From the NCBI GenBank assembly GCA_023136305.1, contig JAGLSF010000172.1, positions 1 through 5,118 of the forward strand: DNA of 5,118 nucleotides, read 5' to 3'. The notes under the pieces are model-generated. The model was not told the origin of the DNA. It did not search any database and worked only from the letters and a program-made list of their open reading frames with translations. The position numbers and the translations under genes were made by a program. This document shows positions 1 to 5,118 of the stretch, piece after piece (within the stretch, counting starts at the first letter, position 1; every line of letters starts with the position of its first letter). Source of the DNA: Spirochaetota bacterium (lineage in GTDB: Bacteria; Spirochaetota; B62-G9; DRHN01).

Positions 1-177
1 GCGATTTCCGTGACTGCAAGTATAGGATGGCTCATATTCCTCATCGTGTGGCTCTACTTCATAGCGGAGAACTTCAGCGTGTATCAGAATCTCGCGATCT
101 TTCTCCTCTCCGTTGTCATACTGGGTATTATTAACAGCGTTACCTGGATTCCATTCGGTATCATGCGCAAGAGGTGA
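1..177 (+). CDS. C-terminal part of an unrecognised membrane protein
   Basis: The reading frame is open from the first base and ends at TGA (175-177), giving the last 58 residues of a protein whose start lies to the left. Two strongly hydrophobic stretches are visible, at fragment residues about 5-22 (GWLIFLIVWLYFIA core) and 31-49 (LAIFLLSVVILGII core). They are joined by a short polar loop with E and N, and the protein ends in a basic tail (MRKR). Two helices with a positively charged end suggest an inner-membrane protein with a cytoplasmic C terminus. I do not recognise the family and assign no function. The gene ends only 22 bases before the sugar kinase start, so the two are probably co-transcribed. 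The hydrophobic pattern and unbroken frame make a real gene likely, although only a fragment is seen. Confidence 0.72.
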   Translation, partial: AISVTASIGWLIFLIVWLYFIAENFSVYQNLAIFLLSVVILGIINSVTWIPFGIMRKR

Positions 178-186
178 CAGTGTCAT

Positions 187-195
187 AGGAGGAGG
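187..195 (+). promoter_or_regulatory. Strong ribosome binding site of the sugar kinase gene
   Basis: AGGAGGAGG lies 4-7 bases before the ATG at 200 and nearly repeats the anti-Shine-Dalgarno complement. It decides the start. The same frame stays open upstream to an ATG at 113, but that would overlap the preceding membrane gene and has no such site. Confidence 0.85.
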
Positions 196-199
196 AAAC

Positions 200-1228
200 A
201 TGCAGCGCTTCGTCACATTCGGTGAAATAATGCTTCGCCTCAAAGCGCCCGGTTTCGAGCGGCTCTTTCAAAACCCTCTGCTGGAAGCGACTTTCGGCGG
301 AGCTGAAGCCAATGTTGCAGTCGGACTCGCGCATTTTGGCTGCGAGGCGTCAATGGTTACCGTACTGCCCCCCAACCCAATCGGCGATGCATGCATGAAT
401 GAGCTCCGGCGGCACGGCGTCGACACATCATTCATATTGCGAGAGGGTAATCGCGTCGGTATTTATTTCCTCGAAGCAGGGAATAATCAGCGCCCCTCAT
501 CAGTCCTGTACGATCGTTCAGGTTCGGGCATGACGGAGGTGAAGCAGGGTGATATTCACTGGGACGCAGTATTTACAGACACAGTATGGTTTCACCTCTC
601 CGGTATCACGCCCGCACTCTCAGCATCGGCTGCCGAGGTATCTATCGAAGCGGTTCATAGGGCAAAAAAGGCCGGTGTCACCGTTTCATGCGACCTCAAC
701 TTTCGTAAGAAACTGTGGAAGTACGGAAGAGAGCCTCGCGATATCATGGACGAGATTGCCGGCTCATCGACGATTGTCATAGGCAACGAGGAGGATTATC
801 AACGATCTCTCGGCATTGAGGCTGAGGTGGATGTTGACGGGGGAACGCTGGACACCGGTGTCTATGAGGAACTGACCGGAAGGGTGCTTGACCGGTACCC
901 AAACCTGGACGCAGCCGCGGTAACACTGCGTACCTCTCACTCTGCCTCCCACAACACCTGGCAGGCTGTTCTTCGAACCCGTAAGGGCTTCCAGAGGTCC
1001 CGATCCTTTGAAATCAGGAACATTATCGACAGGGTCGGTGCAGGGGATGCCTTTTGCGCCGGCATCATCTACGCCATGAGCAGCGGATTCGGCGAAGCTG
1101 AGGTGCTGGAGTTCGCAGCCGCTGCGGGCTGCCTGAAACACACAATTCCAGGGGATTTTCTATTTCTGAATGTCGACGAAGTATACGCACTCACGTCGGG
1201 GAAAGGTACGGGACGTATTCAACGCTGA
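200..1228 (+). CDS. kdgK: 2-keto-3-deoxygluconate kinase (PfkB/ribokinase family)
   Basis: This is a sugar kinase of 342 residues, the usual length for the family. It is predicted to phosphorylate 2-keto-3-deoxygluconate with ATP to KDPG in the cytosol, a step in breakdown of uronates, pectin or alginate and in Entner-Doudoroff-type routes. Visible signatures are the N-terminal TFGEIMLRL strand, the PfkB signature FGGAEANVAVGLAHFG (residues 32-47), CDLNFRKKLW (164-173), the GNEED segment (195-199), the anion-hole/catalytic motif DRVGAGDAF (277-285, catalytic base Asp283) and KHTIPGDF (313-320), which is typical of KdgK-like members. The start at 200 is chosen for its Shine-Dalgarno and because the domain begins there. 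The stop TGA touches the ATG of the endonuclease V gene. No KDPG aldolase or uronate gene lies in the window, so the exact substrate is inferred from family resemblance. Another PfkB sugar kinase specificity (fructose, tagatose) is possible. Confidence 0.88.
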   Translation: MQRFVTFGEIMLRLKAPGFERLFQNPLLEATFGGAEANVAVGLAHFGCEASMVTVLPPNPIGDACMNELRRHGVDTSFILREGNRVGIYFLEAGNNQRPSSVLYDRSGSGMTEVKQGDIHWDAVFTDTVWFHLSGITPALSASAAEVSIEAVHRAKKAGVTVSCDLNFRKKLWKYGREPRDIMDEIAGSSTIVIGNEEDYQRSLGIEAEVDVDGGTLDTGVYEELTGRVLDRYPNLDAAAVTLRTSHSASHNTWQAVLRTRKGFQRSRSFEIRNIIDRVGAGDAFCAGIIYAMSSGFGEAEVLEFAAAAGCLKHTIPGDFLFLNVDEVYALTSGKGTGRIQR

Positions 1229-1891
1229 ATGAAGAGCCACGACCTCCATAGCTGGGATGTCACTCCAGCACAAGCGCGGGAGATTCAGGAACGGCTTGGC
1301 TCTCGTGTGATACGACGCGACATGTTCAGATCTATTGAAAGGGTATGCGGCGTCGATGTCGGTTTCTGCGGTGAAAGGGCAGTTGCGGCATGCGTCGTAC
1401 TGAGTTTTCCGGATCTCGAAATCCTCGATCACAGTGTACACAGTGCGAAGGTCACATTCCCCTACATTCCCGGCCTCCTCTCCTTTCGGGAGATACCGTC
1501 TCTGCTGCCTGCCCTCGAGGCCCTCAGGATTGCTCCTGACCTCATCATTGCGGACGGTCAGGGTATCGCCCATGGAAGAGGAATCGGCCTTGCCTCCCAT
1601 CTGGGACTCCTGGTGGATACTCCCACGATCGGCTGTGCAAAATCGAGGCTTATGGGGAGGTATACAGAGCCGGGGGCTGAGAAGGGGGACTGGGAGTATC
1701 TTTATGGTGATGATACCGTTATCGGGGCCGTAGTCAGGACAAGACGGAGTGTGAAGCCCCTCTTTGTATCCATTGGCCACGGCATAGCCTTACACAGCGC
1801 CGTTTTTTACGTGCTGGGGTGCTGTAGGAAGTACAGGATCACGGAACCGGTTCGCCTCGCACACAGGCTTGCGGGCGGAGGAGTTATCTAA
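1229..1891 (+). CDS. nfi: Endonuclease V (deoxyinosine 3'-endonuclease)
   Basis: This is a complete 220-residue protein, matching the usual size of bacterial endonuclease V. The enzyme recognises deoxyinosine, the product of adenine deamination, and cuts the second phosphodiester bond 3' of the lesion using Mg2+, starting alternative excision repair in the cytosol. The active-site residues are all in place: Asp43 in CGVDVGF, the PYIPG wedge motif (78-82, Tyr79), Glu88 in LSFRE, Asp109 in IADGQG, His115, and Lys138 in GCAKSRL. The HLG segment (124-126) and the late SIGHGI motif also fit. The ATG follows the kinase TGA directly with no spacer and no clear Shine-Dalgarno, so translation is probably coupled to termination of the kinase. 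The N-terminal helix (VTPAQAREIQERL) is a conserved part of the family and supports this start. Its last three codons and stop are partly duplicated just downstream. Confidence 0.95.
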   Translation: MKSHDLHSWDVTPAQAREIQERLGSRVIRRDMFRSIERVCGVDVGFCGERAVAACVVLSFPDLEILDHSVHSAKVTFPYIPGLLSFREIPSLLPALEALRIAPDLIIADGQGIAHGRGIGLASHLGLLVDTPTIGCAKSRLMGRYTEPGAEKGDWEYLYGDDTVIGAVVRTRRSVKPLFVSIGHGIALHSAVFYVLGCCRKYRITEPVRLAHRLAGGGVI

Positions 1892-1946
1892 GGGATGTGC
1901 GTTCTGCAGGTAAAGGAGTTATCTTAAGGGTGTGCATTGTGCAGGT
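1880..1946 (+). repeat. Imperfect 35-bp tandem duplication at the end of nfi
   Basis: Two copies of a 32-base block lie at 1880-1911 and 1915-1946. Both begin GGAGTTATCT, then AAGGG, TGTGC and end TGCAGGT. Aligned, they differ by one inserted T, one missing A and two substitutions. The first copy contains the last three codons (Gly-Val-Ile) and TAA stop of the endonuclease V gene. The second copy is noncoding. A slippage or unequal-exchange duplication followed by drift is the simplest explanation. Confidence 0.85.
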
Positions 1947-1959
1947 GAATGAACCTGCA
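1940..1959 (+). other. Hairpin, 7-bp stem with 6-base loop
   Basis: TGCAGGT (1940-1946) is complementary to ACCTGCA (1953-1959) around the loop GAATGA. The right arm, extended by one G to 1960, also pairs perfectly over 8 bases with CTGCAGGT at 1904-1911 in the first copy of the tandem repeat, so two structures compete. There is no T-run after the stem, so it is not a classical intrinsic terminator. Its role is unknown. Confidence 0.5.
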
Positions 1960-1961
1960 GC

Positions 1962-1986
1962 TTCCCATTATATCAGGGAATGGGAA
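1962..1986 (+). other. Hairpin, perfect 8-bp stem before the phosphoesterase gene
   Basis: TTCCCATT (1962-1969) is an exact reverse complement of AATGGGAA (1979-1986) with a 9-base loop. It lies three bases after the previous hairpin and 23 bases before the ATG at 2010, in the probable leader of the metallophosphoesterase. No T-tract follows. It could be an mRNA stability or folding element, or an operator-like dyad. Chance is not excluded, but an 8-bp perfect stem beside another stem is notable. Confidence 0.45.
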
Positions 1987-1999
1987 CCAGGGATGGATG

Positions 2000-2003
2000 G
2001 GAG
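2000..2003 (+). promoter_or_regulatory. Ribosome binding site deciding the phosphoesterase start
   Basis: GGAG (within GGGAG, 1999-2003) is followed by a 6-base spacer and the ATG at 2010. The protein beginning there opens with the canonical MKILGITDVHGN strand, so this start is preferred over the in-frame ATG at 1980. That one would add ten residues unrelated to the fold and lies within the hairpin. Confidence 0.75.
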
Positions 2004-2009
2004 TGGAAC

Positions 2010-2687
2010 ATGAAAATCCTTGGCATAACGGATGTGCATGGAAATACGGCAAGGCTGCACGGCATGGCTTCGGCTCTGGGCATGGCCGACCTGGTCATCA
2101 TCTCCGCTGATATAACCCATTTTGGCGGGAGGGATGATGCCGAGAGAGTTTTCAATGTGGTGAAGGGGTACAACGACGATGTTCTCGCCGTACCCGGGAA
2201 CTGTGACCATCATGATGTGGGATTATTTCTCGCCGAGCGGGGTGTCAATCTGGATGCACGAAGCCTTATAAGGGAGAAATATACCTTTATAGGACTTGGC
2301 GGTTCACTGCCCACACCCGGAGGCATTACTCCCAACGAACGTACCGAGGAGGAGCTCGGTTCTCTTCTCCGTGAAGCGATGAGTAATGTTCATTCGGACA
2401 AATCACTGATCATGGTTTCCCATCAGCCGCCGGTGAGGACTGCCTGTGACATTGCACAGGGCATCCATGTGGGAAGCAGCGCTGTACGCAGCTTCATTGA
2501 AGAATATGAGCCGCTTGTCTGTTTCTCGGGGCACATACACGAGTCGACCTGTATCGACGAAATTGGAAATACGAAGATAGTTAATCCCGGACCCCTGAAC
2601 AGCGGCGGTTACTCGCTTGTTGAGCTTACGGAGACAGGACCTGCGGTCAGGATCGTGCATGGAGATGGCAGGGTATCACAGGTTTGA
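2010..2687 (+). CDS. Calcineurin-like metallophosphoesterase (YfcE/archaeal-type)
   Basis: This is a complete 225-residue protein of the binuclear-metal phosphoesterase fold. Metal and catalytic motifs are seen in order: D8-x-H10 in ITDVHGN; Asp34 and His37 in SADITHFG; GNCD (63-66, Asn64/Asp66); His138 in VSHQPP; and GHIH (174-177, His175/His177). These should bind two divalent metals (Mn, Fe or Ni in relatives) and hydrolyse phosphodiesters or phosphomonoesters in the cytosol, since no signal peptide is seen. The usual Gly-Asp of the second motif is Ala-Asp here; the ligand Asp is kept. The late NPGPLNSGGYSLVEL segment matches the C-terminal strands of small YfcE-like enzymes. The substrate cannot be named. 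It follows the endonuclease V gene after a 118-base spacer with repeats and hairpins, so it may be read through from that operon or have its own promoter, which I could not identify. Confidence 0.88.
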   Translation: MKILGITDVHGNTARLHGMASALGMADLVIISADITHFGGRDDAERVFNVVKGYNDDVLAVPGNCDHHDVGLFLAERGVNLDARSLIREKYTFIGLGGSLPTPGGITPNERTEEELGSLLREAMSNVHSDKSLIMVSHQPPVRTACDIAQGIHVGSSAVRSFIEEYEPLVCFSGHIHESTCIDEIGNTKIVNPGPLNSGGYSLVELTETGPAVRIVHGDGRVSQV

Positions 2688-2694
2688 CACCCTG
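2669..2694 (+). other. Hairpin overlapping the phosphoesterase stop codon
   Basis: CAGGGTATCA (2669-2678) pairs with TGACACCCTG (2685-2694) over ten positions with one A/C mismatch and a 6-base loop; the TGA stop is the first part of the right arm. It lies where this gene and the minus-strand azlC remnant converge, so it may act in transcription ending. There is no T-run on either side, so I do not call it an intrinsic terminator. Confidence 0.35.
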
Positions 2695-2701
2695 TACAGC
2701 T

Positions 2702-2949
2702 CTACCCACCGATGAGGAGAAAGAGGAACGCCACCACTACCGATGATGCCACCAATGAATGAGACCTCCCTTGACCCATACGGACATGCAGACAGCGTGG
2801 GTTATACTGATATGTTTACTTGCGAGCAACCCGAAGGTCACCGCGATGGGAAAATGCCCGATAACCACGGGCAGGCCCGCCGTGACGCCCCTCAGGAATG
2901 GGGATCGATTTTCGGACGCAGCTGACATTTTATTATCCGAAACCCGCAT
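2702..2949 (-). pseudogene. azlC: Remnant of an AzlC-type amino acid exporter (azlCD locus)
   Basis: Read on the minus strand from ATG at 2949, this gives about 45 residues that match the start of AzlC permeases: LRGVTAGLPVVIGHFPIAV, then TFGLLASKHISITHAVCMSVWV. That is the first two-helix region (the P-I-G-x-x-P-I-A-x-x-F-G-L-L-A pattern). After MSVWV the family expects a G-A-x-Q-F segment and some 180 more residues. Instead the frame runs through KGGLIHWWHHR to a stop at 2737-2739. In another minus frame the same DNA reads SLVASSVVVAFLFLLIGG to a stop at 2702-2704, a hydrophobic tail that resembles the last helix of the partner subunit AzlD. I infer an internal deletion of most of azlC and azlD with a frame change at the joint. 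AzlCD exports branched-chain amino acids; this remnant cannot. The AzlC match is strong, the AzlD-tail idea is weaker. Confidence 0.7.
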
Positions 2950-2956
2950 GTGGGTG

Positions 2957-2962
2957 TATAAT
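2957..2962 (+). promoter_or_regulatory. Candidate -10 box upstream of comF
   Basis: A perfect TATAAT sits 58 bases before the chosen comF start, just outside the 5' end of the divergent azlC remnant. No good -35 is seen at 16-18 bases; the nearest candidate, TTATCC at 2933-2938, is a weak match. Transcription from here would begin near 2969, which agrees with a comF start at 2993 or later. Confidence 0.35.
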
Positions 2963-3019
2963 AGTATCGTCGAATATATTCAATATACGTGCATGAGTCC
3001 AATGGACCTTCAACTCGGG

Positions 3020-3793
3020 ATGAAGGGGAATGCACTTGGTGATGTGCTGAACCTTCTCTTCCCCAATCACTGCTATTTCTGCGGTGTTTCTCTCAGTTCG
3101 GGTGTTTGCATATGCCCCGGTTGCAGTGCATCACTCGAAATTATCGAGGGTGATGTATGCGCCCGCTGCGGCTCGCCTCTTGGACCTGACAACATAGCCA
3201 ACGGAAAGGGATGTAGACAGTGTGACGAGTTAAAATTTCTGTTTGGCAGGAACGTGTCGCTTGGCATATTCGACGGGTTTCTCAGAAGACTCGTCCATCT
3301 CTATAAGTTTGAGGGGAGGCGGTCACTGTACCGGGCTTTCACGGGGCTCCTCCTCACGCACAGACGGGCATATATCAATCAGACAGATCTTCTTGTGCCC
3401 GTTCCCCTCTCACCCGTACGATATGCGGAAAGGGGTTTCAATCAATCACATCTGCTTGCCAGGTCTGTGGCCCGGAGGGTCCATGCAGCATGTTACGGCA
3501 GCGCCCTCTGCAGAAGGGGAAATGCAGCTCCGCAGAGTAGTGTGTCATCCCAGCATGAGAGGATTACAAACCTTACCGACCGTTTCAGTGTGAGGGCCGG
3601 ATTCGAGAATTTCCTACAGGGCAAGCGGGTTCTCCTCATCGATGATGTGCTGACCACAGGAGTAACGGCATCGGCCTGCGCCAAAGCCCTTTTCAGCGCA
3701 GGTGCTGGTTCAGTTGATGTGCTGACCCTTGCACGGTCCCTGAAAGCTTCAGGCGCTCTTTACCTTTCGGCAGATAGGCCGATAATGAAATGA
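3020..3793 (+). CDS. comF: ComF family phosphoribosyltransferase-like protein
   Basis: This is a protein of 257 residues with the ComF layout. The N-terminal region has a cysteine cluster likely to bind zinc: C18-x2-C21, C30/C32/C35, C47-x2-C50 and C65-x2-C68. A type I phosphoribosyltransferase domain follows, with LLVPVPLSPVRYAERGFNQ (124-142), typical of ComF, a Q-x-S...R-x-T-N-L segment (172-185), and the PRPP-binding loop LLIDDVLTTG (205-214). ComF members (ComFC, GntX) act in the cytosol and take part in DNA uptake in competent bacteria; the substrate of the transferase is not settled. The frame is open back to 2759, but that part is antisense to the azlC remnant and unlike ComF. ATGs at 2993 and 3002 are also possible. 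I prefer 3020 because the family start (GDVLNLLFPNHC) follows at once. None of these starts has a good Shine-Dalgarno. The FHA gene follows after 34 bases. Confidence 0.9.
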   Translation: MKGNALGDVLNLLFPNHCYFCGVSLSSGVCICPGCSASLEIIEGDVCARCGSPLGPDNIANGKGCRQCDELKFLFGRNVSLGIFDGFLRRLVHLYKFEGRRSLYRAFTGLLLTHRRAYINQTDLLVPVPLSPVRYAERGFNQSHLLARSVARRVHAACYGSALCRRGNAAPQSSVSSQHERITNLTDRFSVRAGFENFLQGKRVLLIDDVLTTGVTASACAKALFSAGAGSVDVLTLARSLKASGALYLSADRPIMK

Positions 3794-3827
3794 ATTATAA
3801 TAATAAATTCTGTTTGAACGGGTAGCC

Positions 3828-5118
3828 ATGGCAAGAATAATCCTCCGTTATCCGAATAATGCCATCAAAGAGGTCGATTTTGAGCAGCCACGCCTAAGGA
3901 TTGGGACCGCACCTGACAACGATTTGGTGATTGAAAACGAGGATGTGGAAGAGCATCAGGCGGAGATTGAAACACGGGATGGCGTATTCTCTCTGAAGGA
4001 TCTATCGGAGAACAACAGCACAACCGTCAACGGAAAGACCTTCGAAACGATAAGCATTATCTATGGTGACAGAATCGCCTTCGGTCCGGTTGTCGGGCTC
4101 TTCTATCCTCCCCAGAAGAAGCAGATGGGCGAACGGGGCAAGCTTTTGATGTTTATGGCCGCAGGTGCGGGTGTGCTCATTGTCGCCATCGCCCTCATTT
4201 TCTTTTTTATCGGTAGACCAGACTACACAGAAGCCACAACGGGAGCAGCTTTTGTTGAGGGAACAGAGCAGGCAGTACCAGCCACTGAGCGTCCGGTTGT
4301 CGAGGAGGCCGTTGAGAGGCTTACTGATGTCCCGGAAACAAATGAGCAGGGAGTCGAATCCGGTACTGCTTCGGAAGGCCGGGACGAAGGGGCGAGACGG
4401 AGGTTTCTTCCCTCCCTGCGCATCAGAAGAGAGAAGCTGGTTCTTCTCGAACCCACATTCGAGGATATACAGAAGCGTCAGGCTTCTGCAATTCCCCGCG
4501 GTTTCGGGAGGCTGTTTTTCAGAAAGCAGCCTGTCACCGGGATACCGGTAGAGGCTGTGGAAACGGAACTTTTATCACCGGATGCGGAGGGTCAGGAATT
4601 GCCCGCCACTACTCCAGAAACTGGTACCGTGGTTGAAACTGTCCCTGAAGTTACGGAAGGCCTCGGGCAGCAGACGGAGTTTGTAGACGAGTGGGAGGCT
4701 ACCGAGGATAGAGGATTCCCTTCCCTTCTGCTGACACCCTTTCGCCGGCTGGTAAGTCTGTTCAGGGGTGAAGAAGCTGCTGAGGTGGAAGTGAGAGGTG
4801 AGAGTCCGGAGATACCTCTCATTCCCATAGAATCCGCCACCCCAGAGACGACAGCCTCTGTTGTGGAATCCCCCGCAGAGGCAGCGGTAGCTGTCGAAAT
4901 AGAGGACATAGAGAGGACAGGGGAAGGGTCGGGTGAGGAGGCCAGTAGGGCATCTGCAAAGCCCTATTCATTTGAGGAGACGCCGGTATACAGCGCGGAA
5001 GAGCTGCAGCAGGCACAGACAGGGCTTCCTTGGGCGGCCCCTGCACTGTCGGAGAGCGAGACAATAAACAGCAAAGCACTGTGGAGCTACTCACTCCCCA
5101 CGGAAGCCGCAGTTCCCA
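3828..5118 (+). CDS. FHA-domain single-pass membrane protein with long P/E/T-rich tail (3' end beyond window)
   Basis: The frame is open from ATG at 3828 to the window edge: 430 codons with no stop. An upstream in-frame TAA at 3804 makes this the first ATG. Residues about 3-97 form an FHA domain: LRIGTAPDNDLVIENEDVEEHQAEI, LKDLSENNSTTVNGK and YGDRIAFG all align with the family. FHA domains usually bind phosphothreonine peptides, but here the key Arg is Thr27, the binding Ser is Glu41 and the family His is Gln44. A basic stretch (KKQMGERGK, 97-105) precedes one membrane helix (106-128), so the FHA domain should be cytoplasmic and the rest outside. Residues 130-430 are rich in P, E, T, V and A, with basic-hydrophobic patches at about 190-205, 224-233 and 295-314. 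No enzyme domain is seen. It follows comF by 34 bases and is probably co-transcribed; only a weak GGG stands before the start. The C-terminal domain, if any, lies outside the window. Confidence 0.85.
   Translation, partial: MARIILRYPNNAIKEVDFEQPRLRIGTAPDNDLVIENEDVEEHQAEIETRDGVFSLKDLSENNSTTVNGKTFETISIIYGDRIAFGPVVGLFYPPQKKQMGERGKLLMFMAAGAGVLIVAIALIFFFIGRPDYTEATTGAAFVEGTEQAVPATERPVVEEAVERLTDVPETNEQGVESGTASEGRDEGARRRFLPSLRIRREKLVLLEPTFEDIQKRQASAIPRGFGRLFFRKQPVTGIPVEAVETELLSPDAEGQELPATTPETGTVVETVPEVTEGLGQQTEFVDEWEATEDRGFPSLLLTPFRRLVSLFRGEEAAEVEVRGESPEIPLIPIESATPETTASVVESPAEAAVAVEIEDIERTGEGSGEEASRASAKPYSFEETPVYSAEELQQAQTGLPWAAPALSESETINSKALWSYSLPTEAAVP

Noticed and set aside
113..199. N-terminal extension of the sugar kinase from the ATG at 113
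   Set aside because: It overlaps the end of the preceding membrane gene, encodes residues unlike PfkB kinases, and the strong AGGAGGAGG lies directly before the ATG at 200.
1160..1780. Long minus-strand ORF of 206 codons across the kinase end and endonuclease V
   Set aside because: It is the antisense of two well-supported genes, and its translation shows no family motif.
2669..2700. Intrinsic terminator at the end of the phosphoesterase gene
   Set aside because: A stem exists, but no T-run follows on either strand, so it is kept only as a low-confidence hairpin.
2922..2962. CTGACA (2922-2927) as the -35 partner of TATAAT at 2957
   Set aside because: The spacer would be 29 bases, far from the 16-18 used by the housekeeping sigma factor.
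2759..3019. N-terminal extension of the ComF protein from the ATG at 2759
   Set aside because: Most of this stretch is the antisense reading of the azlC remnant, and ComF proteins begin close to the first cysteine pair. The TATAAT at 2957 would also lie inside the extension.
3796..3801. TATAAT in the gap between comF and the FHA gene
   Set aside because: The gap is simply AT-rich and no acceptable -35 lies 16-19 bases upstream, so a separate promoter is not supported.
4165..4551. Plus-strand ORF of 128 codons in another frame
   Set aside because: It lies inside the continuous FHA frame (3828 to the edge), which has a recognisable domain and membrane helix; this alternative has neither.
4592..4909. 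Minus-strand ORF rich in Ser, Thr and Val
   Set aside because: It is the mirror of the Glu/Pro/Thr/Val-rich plus-strand FHA protein tail; the biased composition keeps the antisense frame open.

Overview
The window looks like an ordinary bacterial chromosome segment of moderate GC content. Five intact or partial genes lie on the + strand, and one decayed locus lies on the - strand. ComF-type phosphoribosyltransferases, AzlC-type permeases, strong Shine-Dalgarno sites on some genes and an FHA membrane protein all point to Bacteria. The phylum cannot be fixed from this sequence; a free-living or anaerobic Gram-negative lineage (a spirochaete, for example) is possible but is only a guess. I saw no tRNA, rRNA, CRISPR array, insertion sequence or phage gene.

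Layout: 1-177 is the C-terminal end of an unrecognised two-helix membrane protein. After 22 bases comes a PfkB-family 2-keto-3-deoxygluconate kinase (200-1228), whose stop codon directly abuts the start of an endonuclease V gene (1229-1891). A short spacer (1892-2009) follows. It holds an imperfect 35-bp tandem duplication that begins inside the last codons of the endonuclease V gene, and two consecutive hairpins. Then comes a calcineurin-like metallophosphoesterase (2010-2687). On the opposite strand, 2702-2949 carries the first ~45 codons of an AzlC branched-chain amino acid exporter running straight into an out-of-frame hydrophobic tail, which looks like the collapsed remains of an azlC-azlD pair. 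Next are a ComF-like phosphoribosyltransferase with N-terminal zinc-binding cysteines (3020-3793) and, 34 bases later, an FHA-domain membrane protein (3828 to beyond the window end). That last gene is open to the right edge, with at least 430 codons.

The first three genes probably form one transcription unit, since they are tightly packed and the kinase/endonuclease pair is stop-to-start adjacent. The metallophosphoesterase may be read through from it or be separate. comF and the FHA gene probably form a second unit. A TATAAT box lies just upstream of comF, next to the 5' end of the azlC remnant. No shared pathway links the genes: sugar-acid catabolism, repair of deaminated DNA, a phosphoesterase, possible DNA uptake/PRPP chemistry and a membrane scaffold sit side by side.

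The least ordinary items are three. The FHA domain has lost the residues that normally hold phosphothreonine, and it is joined through one membrane helix to a long P/E/T/V-rich tail with regularly placed basic-hydrophobic patches. The azlCD locus has been reduced by internal deletion. The endonuclease V 3' end has been duplicated, giving two repeats that can compete for the same hairpin partner. I found no convincing new defence or mobile system.
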